Source: Tersicoccus sp. Bi-70 (GTDB taxonomy: Bacteria; Actinomycetota; Actinomycetes; Actinomycetales; Micrococcaceae). Taken from it: DNA of 64,000 nucleotides. A program made the translations under genes and the position numbers. A model generated the notes under the pieces. The model had not been told where the DNA came from, ran no database searches, and saw only the letters and a program-made list of their open reading frames with translations. Shown here in pieces: positions 33,707-42,000 of this stretch. How positions within the stretch are numbered: the first letter of the stretch is position 1; every line of letters starts with the position of its first letter. The DNA is taken from positions 62,001-126,000 of the forward strand of contig NZ_MIEU01000018.1 in the NCBI RefSeq assembly GCF_001968825.1. Reading direction: 5' to 3'.

Positions 33707-34060
33707 ATGGCGGACTACCTGCCCCTGTTCCGTGCCGGGGAGAGCCCCACGCACGCCGTCTCGGCCGCCGTGACCGGCGGCCAGCTGGTCGAGGTCACCG
33801 GCGACCGCGTCGTCGGCCCCGCGACCGCCGACTCGGCGAAGGTCGTCGGCGTCGCCAGCGCCGATACCCCGCTCGGTGAGCGCGTGGCCGTGTTCCGCGG
33901 CGGCGTCCAGCGCCTGACCGCATCCGGCGCGATCGCCGCCGGCGACCGGGTCGCCGCCGCGGCCGACGGCAAGGTCTCCACCACGGGCACCAACAAGATC
34001 GGCACCGCGCTCGCCGCGGCCGCCGACGGTGCCCTCGCCCCCATCCAGATGGACCGCTGA
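33707..34060 (+). CDS. Capsid decoration protein (DUF2190)
   Basis: A 117-aa beta-rich protein. The pattern LFRAGESPTHAVSAAVTGGQ, VVGVASADTPLGERVAVFRG and GDRVAAAADGKVSTTGTN is the DUF2190/gpD-like decoration fold. It stabilises the head and lies between protease and capsid, as usual. Confidence 0.85.
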   Translation: MADYLPLFRAGESPTHAVSAAVTGGQLVEVTGDRVVGPATADSAKVVGVASADTPLGERVAVFRGGVQRLTASGAIAAGDRVAAAADGKVSTTGTNKIGTALAAAADGALAPIQMDR

Positions 34061-34070
34061 GGAGGATCCT

Positions 34071-34997
34071 GTGGCATACACCTACCCCGCGCCTCCGGCG
34101 ACCGTCACCCAGGGTGGCACCGCCGTCGAGACGCACCAGTTCCTGCGGACGCCCACGCTGATCAGCCGGCGTCTGCAGACCCTGCTCGCGCAGAAGTACA
34201 TCGCGGACTTCCTGCTGCCGGCCCGCTTCCAGGCCGTCGGCGGAGCGATCCTGTACGAGACGGGCGAGTCGATCTTCCCCGACGACGACCCCGAGGCGAT
34301 CGCCCCGCTGGGCGACTACCCGAAGACGGTCATGTCCGCCGGCGAGCTCGCCGCGGCGAAGACCGTCAAGTGGGGCCGCGACACCGAGGTGTCCGACGAG
34401 TCGATCGCACGGATGCAGATGAACCCCGTCGAGCGGGCACTGACGAAGCTGGCCAACGGCAACGTCCGGTACGTCGACTCGGTCGCGCTCGGCGTCATCG
34501 CCTCCAAGCTCACGCAGACCTACACCGGGTCGGGCTGGACGTCTGCGGAGGCGATCATCGACGACGTGCTCGGCGCGAAGGCGAAGGTCGAGGAGGACAA
34601 CGTCGGTGAGGGCTTCGACCTCAGCGTGGTCGTCCTCAAGCCGACCCAGTACGCCAAGGTGATGGCGAAGCTGATCGTCGACGGCCTCCTGCCCCGCGAG
34701 GCGGCGAACCCGCTCAACAGCGGCCAGTTCCCGAACTACCTCGGGCTGACGTGGACGACCACCACGCACTCGCCGGTCTCGGACCCGCTGCTCGTGGACA
34801 ACATGCAGCTCGGCGGCATGGCCGACGAGGACCTGCAGTCGCCGGGCTACACCCGCTCCCGCGGCGGGGTCGGGGTCGAGGTCAAGTCCATCCGCGACGA
34901 TGACATCGACGGCTGGAAGCTGCGCGCCCGCCGCGTCACCGTGCCCGTGGTCCTCGAGGGCCGCGCGGGTGTCCGCATCACCGGAACGGGGGTCTGA
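34071..34997 (+). CDS. Major capsid protein
   Basis: 308 aa from GTG 34071, with GGAGGA 5 bases upstream; the frame extends to 34029 but inside the previous gene. Typical segments are FLRTPTLISRRLQTLLAQKY, GGAILYETGESIFPDDDPEA and VDGLLPREAANPLNSGQFP. It is an HK97-fold capsid of the gpE/Mu-T-like group with a separate scaffold. Confidence 0.88.
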   Translation: MAYTYPAPPATVTQGGTAVETHQFLRTPTLISRRLQTLLAQKYIADFLLPARFQAVGGAILYETGESIFPDDDPEAIAPLGDYPKTVMSAGELAAAKTVKWGRDTEVSDESIARMQMNPVERALTKLANGNVRYVDSVALGVIASKLTQTYTGSGWTSAEAIIDDVLGAKAKVEEDNVGEGFDLSVVVLKPTQYAKVMAKLIVDGLLPREAANPLNSGQFPNYLGLTWTTTTHSPVSDPLLVDNMQLGGMADEDLQSPGYTRSRGGVGVEVKSIRDDDIDGWKLRARRVTVPVVLEGRAGVRITGTGV

Positions 34998-34999
34998 TC

Positions 35000-35365
35000 G
35001 TGGCGACGACGAAGCAGCATCGAGTGAAGGCGGCGTGCGCCGTGGTCCCGGTCGGCGGGTCCGAGCGGTACCTCTACCGTGGGGCGATCCTGCCCGACGG
35101 CGTGAAGGCCGCGGACCTGAAGCGGTTCACGGAGCTCGGCCTGATCGAGGAGGTCGACATCGTGACCGCCGTGCTCGAGGAATCCGACCCCTCGACCACG
35201 TCCGACGGGCAGAACGCCCCGGAGACGGCCGCCGAGAGGAAGGCGCGCCTCGCCGCGGAGAAGGCGGAGGCCGACCAGGCCGCGGCGGACAAGGTGGCGG
35301 CCGAGAAGGTGGCGGCCGAGAAGGCGGCTGCCGACGCCGCGGCCGCCAAGGCCGCCGGCAAGTAA
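35000..35365 (+). CDS. Hypothetical head protein with Ala/Glu/Lys-rich tail
   Basis: A 121-aa protein with GTG start. A short folded N-terminal part (VPVGGSERYLYRGAILPDGV, FTELGLIEEVDIV) precedes a repetitive helical tail of alternating AAEKVAAEKAAAD residues. It lies between capsid and connector genes and may be a head-interior or head-tail protein. Confidence 0.6.
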   Translation: MATTKQHRVKAACAVVPVGGSERYLYRGAILPDGVKAADLKRFTELGLIEEVDIVTAVLEESDPSTTSDGQNAPETAAERKARLAAEKAEADQAAADKVAAEKVAAEKAAADAAAAKAAGK

Positions 35366-35379
35366 CGGGAGGGGGCGTC

Positions 35380-35823
35380 ATGGCGGAACGCGCCGCACTG
35401 GCCACGGCCGACAACGTCGCGAACGCGTGGCGTCCCCTCACCCCGGCCGAGCAGGCCCGCGCGGACTACCTGGCCGGCTTCGCCTCCCGGCAGCTGCGCC
35501 GGCGCTGGCGGGATCTCGACGACCGGCTCGCCGACGGCCGCCTCGACAGCGAGGACGTCCGCGACGTCGTCGTCGGCATGGTCCTGCAGGCAATCGAGCT
35601 GACCCCCGTGATGGGCGCCCGCTCGTGGCAGATCAGCTCCGGCACCGAATCCCGGCAGGTCACCCTCGCCGCCGCCGGCGGCGACCCGAACCGGATGGAG
35701 ATCGTCGACTGGATGCTCGACATCCTCGACCCGGCGCGCTCGCCGGTGGTGCCGCTGTTCTCCATGCCGCCGTCGGGCCGGTACGAGCGGATCTTTCGTG
35801 AGTGGCCGGAGGGCGGGCTGTGA
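35380..35823 (+). CDS. Head-to-tail adaptor/connector
   Basis: A 147-aa helical protein: WRPLTPAEQARADYLAGFAS, RRRWRDLDDRLADGRLDSED, VVVGMVLQAIELTPVMGARS. It matches the position and all-helical character of gp15/gp6-type adaptors. ATG 35380 is preceded by GGGAGGGGG. GTGA overlap with the next gene. Confidence 0.75.
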   Translation: MAERAALATADNVANAWRPLTPAEQARADYLAGFASRQLRRRWRDLDDRLADGRLDSEDVRDVVVGMVLQAIELTPVMGARSWQISSGTESRQVTLAAAGGDPNRMEIVDWMLDILDPARSPVVPLFSMPPSGRYERIFREWPEGGL

Positions 35824-36437
35824 CCTGGTGGGGTCTGCACACCGAGGGCCTGACGGTCGTCGGCGACGGCGGACCGGACCGCGAGGTGTTCGGCTACAAC
35901 GTCCAGCAGGTCAGCGCCGGCGGGGCAACGGCGGTCGGCGTGGAGTCGGTCGCTGCGACCCGTGTGCGCGTCTCAGGGCCGTCAACGGACGCCGTGATCG
36001 ACGGAGCCACGGTCGTGCACCGCGGGACCGTCTACGAGGTCAACGGCCCGCCGGCGGTGTTCGGCTCCGGCGTGCTCGATCACGTCGAGTTCGAGCTGAT
36101 CGAGCGGTTCCCACCGAAGTGGCTGACGTCCGTCGTCGTGGTCCGCTCCGGCGGCCGCGACGCGCGCGGCAACCCACGGCCCGCGCAGCGGATCCCGGTA
36201 GACAGGTGCCTGGTGCGGTGGACGGGGTCAGGCGACCTGGTCGACCGGACGGACGTGTCCACGGGCACCGCGGTGCTGTACCGGCGCCGCTCGTCGTCGT
36301 TCGCGTTCGTGCCGACGGACCGGATCGAGATTCCGGACAGCGCGCTCGTGCCGGGTGTCTGGGCGGTCGATGGGGCGCCGAAGCTCTGGCCGAACTCGGT
36401 CGAGCTCACGCTGAAGAAGGAAGCGGGGTCGACCTGA
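35820..36437 (+). CDS. Head-tail stopper-like protein
   Basis: A 205-aa protein with GTG 35820 overlapping the adaptor stop. It is a beta-rich protein (TVVHRGTVYEVNGPPAVF, GTAVLYRRRSSSFAFVPTDR) with the small SH3-like barrel pattern of stopper/neck proteins. The assignment is mainly from position. Confidence 0.6.
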   Translation: MTWWGLHTEGLTVVGDGGPDREVFGYNVQQVSAGGATAVGVESVAATRVRVSGPSTDAVIDGATVVHRGTVYEVNGPPAVFGSGVLDHVEFELIERFPPKWLTSVVVVRSGGRDARGNPRPAQRIPVDRCLVRWTGSGDLVDRTDVSTGTAVLYRRRSSSFAFVPTDRIEIPDSALVPGVWAVDGAPKLWPNSVELTLKKEAGST

Positions 36438-36712
36438 TGGCCAAGGCCTACCGTCCCGACAATGCCGGCCTGAGCCGTGTCGCCCGCTCCAGTCAGATGC
36501 AGGCCGTGTGCCTGGACATCGCGAAGCAGATCGCGAGCTCGGCCAACGAGTCCGGCCGGTCCACGTACGAGGCCGCTGCGGAGAAGGTCCGGACCGGCTG
36601 GAAGAACGAGGCCCGCGCCGGCGCCGTGGTGCGCGAGAAGACGCACCACGTCAAGGACTCCCTCGACAGGCGCCTGATCGAAGTCACCAACCTGATGGCA
36701 AGGAGGAAGTAG
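36437..36712 (+). CDS. HK97 gp10-like neck/tail component
   Basis: A 91-aa helical, basic protein (VCLDIAKQIASSANESGRS, EAAAEKVRTGWKNEARAGAV). It occupies the gp10 position between stopper and tail terminator. ATGA overlap upstream. Confidence 0.6.
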   Translation: MAKAYRPDNAGLSRVARSSQMQAVCLDIAKQIASSANESGRSTYEAAAEKVRTGWKNEARAGAVVREKTHHVKDSLDRRLIEVTNLMARRK

Positions 36713-37128
36713 TGCCCGCCGACGTCCTCGTCTTCCCGAACACTCGCGCCGCGATCACCGACCTGATCAACGGCACGATCCACCTCGGCGAGAAGGTCAC
36801 CGCGGTGTGGTGGCTGCCGACCAACGACTACGGCCAGCTGGAGGGCCCGTACCCGCTCGCTGTGGTCACGGCCCTGCCCGGCACCCAGGGCGACTACGAC
36901 CGCGTCGACCGGATCACGCTCGAGGTGTACGCGCCGGGCGAGGACGCGGTCAACACCCTGGAGTCGATCACCGGCGTCATCGTCGGTGACGGCATCGAGA
37001 CGGAGGACGGCACCTACCTCGACGAGGTCGGCGTGCTCTCCACCCCGGTGGATACGCCCAGCCAGTACGCCTCCGACACGCTCAACCACGCCGTGGCGAC
37101 CTACGAGGTCACCGTCCGGCCCCTCTGA
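36712..37128 (+). CDS. Tail terminator protein
   Basis: A 138-aa protein with GTG at a TAGTG overlap. The alpha/beta pattern (FPNTRAAITDLINGTIHLGE, DYDRVDRITLEVYAPGEDA, AVATYEVTVRPL) is that of lambda gpU-like terminators, which cap the tail tube. Confidence 0.7.
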   Translation: MPADVLVFPNTRAAITDLINGTIHLGEKVTAVWWLPTNDYGQLEGPYPLAVVTALPGTQGDYDRVDRITLEVYAPGEDAVNTLESITGVIVGDGIETEDGTYLDEVGVLSTPVDTPSQYASDTLNHAVATYEVTVRPL

Positions 37129-37188
37129 TCCCGCCCGGGACCACCACCACCAGCACCTCCCCGAGACCCTTGAAAGGGGTACTTCGCC

Positions 37189-37863
37189 ATGCCCACTCCC
37201 GCTGAGCTGCAGCAGTCGGCCGACAACCGCTCGCTGATCCGCAAGATCAAGAAGGCGATGGCCTTCGTCGGCGGCGACGACGCCGTCCTGCCCGAGACCC
37301 TCTTCGAGACCGCCACCTCGCTGGTGGACCTGAAGGAGGCCAACTACAAGTCCCTCGGCATCGTCACCGCCGACGGCTGGACGTTCGGCCGCGACGTCTC
37401 CAAGGAGGACGTCGACGCCCTCGGCTACGCGTCCCCGGTGCGTTCGGACACCACCGCGGTGGCCCGCACGGTGTCCTCGACGTTCCTCGAGCACGGGCGC
37501 CGGCACATGCTCGAGATCGCCTTGGGCACGGACCTGTCCGATGTCGAGCAGGATCCCGTGACCGGCGAGATCGTCTTCGACGAGCAGGACCTGCCCGTCG
37601 ACAAGGAGTACAAGCTCGTCATCCTCGGCGTCGACGGCCCGGCCGACAACCAGTGGCTGGTCGGCCGCGGCTACGGCGCGGCCAAGGTCGCCTCCACCGA
37701 CGACGTCTCGTGGGGCAAGTCCGACCCCCTGCAGAACGCCATCACCTGGGACATCTTCAACGACGAGCTGACCGGCACCCCGACCCGCCACTACCTGGGC
37801 GGCACCGGTGCGCTGAAGCAGAAGGACGCTCTCGGCTTCAAGCTCGCCGCCGCCGGCGCCTGA
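37189..37863 (+). CDS. Major tail tube protein
   Basis: A 224-aa protein with a strong GAAAGGGG ribosome binding site, as expected of an abundant protein. Typical tube features are AGDGWT-like strands around TADGWTFGRDVSKEDVDALG, SSTFLEHGRRHMLEIALGTD and YKLVILGVDGPADNQWLVGR. It is followed by a small Ser/Thr-rich ORF and the tail chaperones. Confidence 0.85.
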   Translation: MPTPAELQQSADNRSLIRKIKKAMAFVGGDDAVLPETLFETATSLVDLKEANYKSLGIVTADGWTFGRDVSKEDVDALGYASPVRSDTTAVARTVSSTFLEHGRRHMLEIALGTDLSDVEQDPVTGEIVFDEQDLPVDKEYKLVILGVDGPADNQWLVGRGYGAAKVASTDDVSWGKSDPLQNAITWDIFNDELTGTPTRHYLGGTGALKQKDALGFKLAAAGA

Positions 37864-37982
37864 CCGGCCGGCGTCACCGACTGGTGGGCCGTCTTCCTTT
37901 CCGGGTGGGGGGAGGCGGCCCACCGGCACGCCGCTGTGCGTGCCGTTCCCATCACCGCCCGGTCACCGAGGGAGGAACCCCC

Positions 37983-38219
37983 ATGGCGAAGAAATCCACC
38001 GAGCAGGACGCCGGCCCGACGAAGGTCAGCCTGTCCAAGGGCGACGTCACCGTCGAGACCACCATCCCCGGCGAGGTCGCCGAGCTGAAGGCGAACGGCT
38101 TCACCGTCGACACCGGCACGAAGACCAACGCACCGTCGACGTCGGGCGCCTCCGCGTCGTCGGACTCCTCGCGTACGTCGCGCACGTCGTCGACGTCGTC
38201 GGGCACCAGCGACAGCTGA
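37983..38219 (+). CDS. Small Ser/Thr-rich tail-region protein
   Basis: A 78-aa protein. A short basic/acidic part (TKVSLSKGDVTVETTIPGEV) is followed by a tail of Ser and Thr (SSDSSRTSRTSSTSSGTSDS), probably disordered. It resembles small ORFs placed after the tube gene in actinophages. Function unknown. Confidence 0.6.
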   Translation: MAKKSTEQDAGPTKVSLSKGDVTVETTIPGEVAELKANGFTVDTGTKTNAPSTSGASASSDSSRTSRTSSTSSGTSDS

Positions 38220-38262
38220 CCCACTCCATCCATCCGTTCCACCACCACCCGGAGGAAACACC

Positions 38263-38601
38263 ATGGCTGACAAGCCGAGCAACATCACCGCGACCCTGAA
38301 GTCTCTCGCTGCCGAGGCGGGTGACCCGGACCCGTTCAAGATCTCGCTGTCCGACAGCAAGGTCGTCACGTTCCCGGACCCCCTCGCGATGGATCCCGAC
38401 GAGGCCGAGATCTTCATTGAGGAGCTGCAGACACGGAAGCCCAGCTACGTGCTGGCCAAGTGGCTGCCGGCCGAGGACGTCGAGGCGATCCGCGCGCAGA
38501 AGCTGAACTACCGGCAGCAGCGCCACCTCCTGCAGAGCGTCGTCCGCTACTACGAGGGCGGCCTCGCTGACGCGGGGGAAGGGCCCGGCTCCGCGCGCTG
38601 A
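38263..38601 (+). CDS. Tail assembly chaperone, short form (gpG-like)
   Basis: A 112-aa protein. The sequence FKISLSDSKVVTFPDPLAMD...FIEELQTRKPSYVLAKWL matches actinophage gpG chaperones that coat the tape measure. It ends at 38601 unless ribosomes shift at 38574-38580 to make the long form. Confidence 0.85.
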   Translation: MADKPSNITATLKSLAAEAGDPDPFKISLSDSKVVTFPDPLAMDPDEAEIFIEELQTRKPSYVLAKWLPAEDVEAIRAQKLNYRQQRHLLQSVVRYYEGGLADAGEGPGSAR

Positions 38602-39035
38602 TCGGCCGGTTCCGCGGCGATCTCCGGTATGACCTGCACACCAAGTGCGGTGTTGACCTCGCGGAGTGGTACGTGGGCAGGCGGTGGGCTGGTCTGCTCG
38701 AGCTGATCGACAGGCTGCCTGCCGCCTCCCACTACAACGACGCGGTCGTCAACGATCCGGAGATCGCCGCGGAGTTGGCGAAGTTGCCGGAGCCCACTGA
38801 GCCGTGGGCCCCGCGGGTCGCAGAGTTCGATCTGACCGCCAAGCTCCTGACGGATGTCCTCGATGCCGTGAAGGTTCTCACCGCCACGACCATCGCCGCA
38901 GCGGGTGAGAAGCCGGACCGGCCGGAGCCGTCGGCTCGCCCGCACCCGCTCCTGCTGAAGCTGAAGGAGGAGCTCGATCGCCAGTGGGCGGTCGAGTTCG
39001 CCGCCCTGTTCGGGTTCGACGAATCGGACCTCTGA
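38263..39035 (+). CDS. Tail assembly chaperone, frameshifted long form (gpGT-like)
   Basis: A -1 slip at GGGGGAA (38574-38580) lets translation leave the gpG frame and continue LRALIGRFRGDLRYDLHTKC...LDRQWAVEFAALFGFDESDL to 39035, giving about 257 aa. The second ORF has no good start of its own near the junction. This organisation is universal in long-tailed phages, just before the tape measure. Confidence 0.85.
38574..38580 (+). promoter_or_regulatory. Probable -1 ribosomal frameshift site
   Basis: GGGGGAA, read in zero frame as G GGG GAA. The downstream frame is -1. The last zero-frame codons before the stop at 38599-38601 follow within 20 bases. A GC-rich segment downstream could form a stimulatory stem. 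Confidence 0.75.
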
Positions 39036-39074
39036 CCAGCGATCACAACTGAATCACATGACGGGGGGTGGCCC

Positions 39075-42000
39075 ATGCCTGTTGTCGGTCTCGCCGAGGT
39101 CCTGGTCACCCCCGTGTTCACCGGCGCCCAGGCGAAGATCTCCAAGGAGATCGACCGCTCGGCGTCCACCGCTGGCCGGTCGGCCGGCGCCCGCATGGGC
39201 ACCGGCCTGGCCGACGGCTTCAAGGACGAGACGAAGGGCTTCGAAGCCGAGGTCGCTCGCCTGGAGACCGCGGTCACGAAGTCGCAGGACCGGGTCGCGG
39301 CGGGCAAGACGAAGCTCACGGCGGCGTCGGCCGCGGAGTCGAAGGCCCTCGGTGATCTGCGGGTGGCGGAGCTGCGACTGCAGGAGGCGCGGGACTCGTC
39401 CTCGGCGAAGGCATCTGCGGTCGCTACGGCCGAGGAGCGGGTGAAGACGACCCGTGACCGGGTGTCGGCTGCAACGTCGAAGCGGGAGACCGCCGAGCGG
39501 GCACTGACGAAGGCTCACGCCGAGCTGGACTCGGTGCAGAAGCGCTCCACCGCGGCGTCCCAGAACCTCGAGACGCACCTGCGCAACGTCGGCAACGAGT
39601 CCGCGACGACGGAGCGGAACGTGACCCGCCTCGGCGCGGCACTCTCCCGGATCTCCGCGCTCAACCCGTTCTCCGGCCTGTCGACGAGCATGCACCGCGA
39701 CTCGGACCGCATCAGCAACGACCTGACGCGGATGGCGCAGCAGGCGTCCCTGTTCGGCAACGGCGGCGGGAAGGCTGTGGCTCGGGCCGCCGGGCTGATG
39801 ACCGCTGGCCTCACGGCCGTGGGTCCGGCCGTCGGCGCCGCCGGCGCAGGTCTGATCGCCGGAGCGGGCAACGCGCTGACCTTGGCGTCGTCCCTCACGT
39901 CCCTGGGCGGGGTCGCCGCCCTGATCCCGGCCGGCCTGATCTCCGTCGGCGCGGGGGCCGGGGTGCTGGCGACGGCGTTCCTCGGCGTCGGTGACGCACT
40001 GAAGGCTGTCAACGACCAGCAGTCCGTGTTCGTGGCCAACCCGCGGATCGCAGCGATGGCCGTGCAGGACGCGACCCAGGCGATCACCGTGGCCGAGCAG
40101 AACGCCACTCGCGTCCAGGTCGACTCGTCGCGCCGCGTCTCCGACGCGAAGCGGTCCCTGCAGGATGCGATCGCCGGCGCCGCTCAGGCCGAGCAGGACG
40201 CGGCGAAGACGTCGGAGCAGGCCGCGCGCCGGGTGAGCGAAGCGCAGCAGTCGCTGCAGGACGCCGTTGACGCCGCAGCCCGCGCCCAGCAGGACGCGGC
40301 GAAGGCGTCGGAGCAGGCCGCCCGCCGGGTCCAGGATGCCCAGCGCAACCTGACCGATGCAGTGAAGGCCGCCGCACGTGCTGAGCAGGACTCCTCCGAC
40401 GCGATCGTCGAGGCGACCCGCCGGGTCCGCGACGCGAAGCTCGACCTGCAGAGCACCATCGAGTCCGTCGCCGACGCCCAGAAGGCCGCGGCCCGCGCGG
40501 TGCAACGCGCCGAACAGCAGGAAGCGTCCACCGCCCGCGACGTCACCAAGGCCCAGACGGAGCTCACGCAGGCCCGCGCGGCCGCGGCCGCGCAGGTCTC
40601 CGTCGTCGAGCAGCGCTTGCAGGACGCGAACCTGGCGGCCACGGACTCGGCGCTCGCGTACCAGGGCGCCATGGCCGCGTACAACAACGCCCAGCTCGAC
40701 CCGGGCGCGGGAGCCGGTCAGCTCGCCCAGCTGCAGAACAACGCCGAGAAGGCGCGGGTCGCGAACGTCCGCGCCCAGCAGTCCGTCGTGGACCTGCGCA
40801 AGGAGCAGGCCAAGGCGCTCGCCGACGCCAAGACCGGCGGCGCCGCCGTTCTCGATGCCGAGCAGCGTCTCGCCGACGCCCAGCAGTCTCAGACCAACGC
40901 GGTCCAGGACCGGCAGGACGCCCAGCAGAAGGTCGTCCGCCAGCAGCGCGACGGCGCCCGCCAGGTCGCCACCGCCCAGGAGACCGTCGCCGACGCGGTG
41001 AAGGCGCAGAAGGCCGCGCAGACCGACGCGGGGACCAGCGCGGAGCAGTCCGCCCGCCGGGTCGCCGACGCGCAGCAGTCCGTCACCGACGCCGTGGACG
41101 CCCAGCGGGGCGCCCAGGCGGCCGCGGTGAGGGCTGCCGAAGACGGCGCCCGGCGGGTCGCGGACGCGCAGCAGTCGGTCACCGATGCCGTCGCGGCGGA
41201 GCGGGATGCCCGCGCCGAAGCGGTCAAGGCCGGGACCGACGGCGCCCGCCGGGTCGCTGACGCCCAGCAGGCCGTGACCGACGCGACTCGGGACGCCGAG
41301 CAGTCGCAGATGGACGCGGCCCGGGCGGTGGATCAGGCGTACCGGAACCTGGAGCGGGTCCAGCTGCAGCAGGCCGACTCGGCGGCTCAGGCCGGGTCGA
41401 AGGCCGCGCAGGCGATGGACAAGCTCACCCCGTCGGCACAGGAAGCGGTGCGCACCCTCCTGACCCTGCGAGACACCCTCGACGGGGTCCGCCGTATCGC
41501 GCAGGAGAACTTCTTCACGGGGCTCTCCGCGGGGGCCACGAACCTGGTGACCACGCTGCTGCCGCAGCTGAAGACCGGGGTCGGCGCGATCGCCACGGCC
41601 TTCAACGGGTCCGCGAAGCAGCTGCTGACCTCGGTGGATTCCGCTCTCGGCGGTGGGGTCCTGAACCAGCTGCTGCAGGGCGTGGCCACGAGCGTCACGA
41701 TCCTGAACCGGGCGATCGACCCGATCGTGCAGTCCTTCGTGACCCTCGGCGTGGTCGGCATGCGCTACATGCCGCTGCTGGCGCAGTGGGTGGCGGACGT
41801 CGCGGCCCGCTTCAACAACTGGATCCAGGACACGGCCGCCGATGGGCGGCTGGTGGGCTGGATCGACGCTGGGATCCAGGGGCTGCAGGACCTGTGGTCG
41901 ATCGCGGGTTCCGTGATCGGGATCTTCAACGACCTGTCCCGGGCGGCCGCGACCGGCGGCGCCGTCGCCACCCTCGGTGGCCTGGCCGCCGGGATGCGGG

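Noticed and set aside
38581-38590. Alternative slip site GGGCCC in the chaperone gene
   Set aside because: It offers no heptamer allowing re-pairing; the G run just upstream is better.
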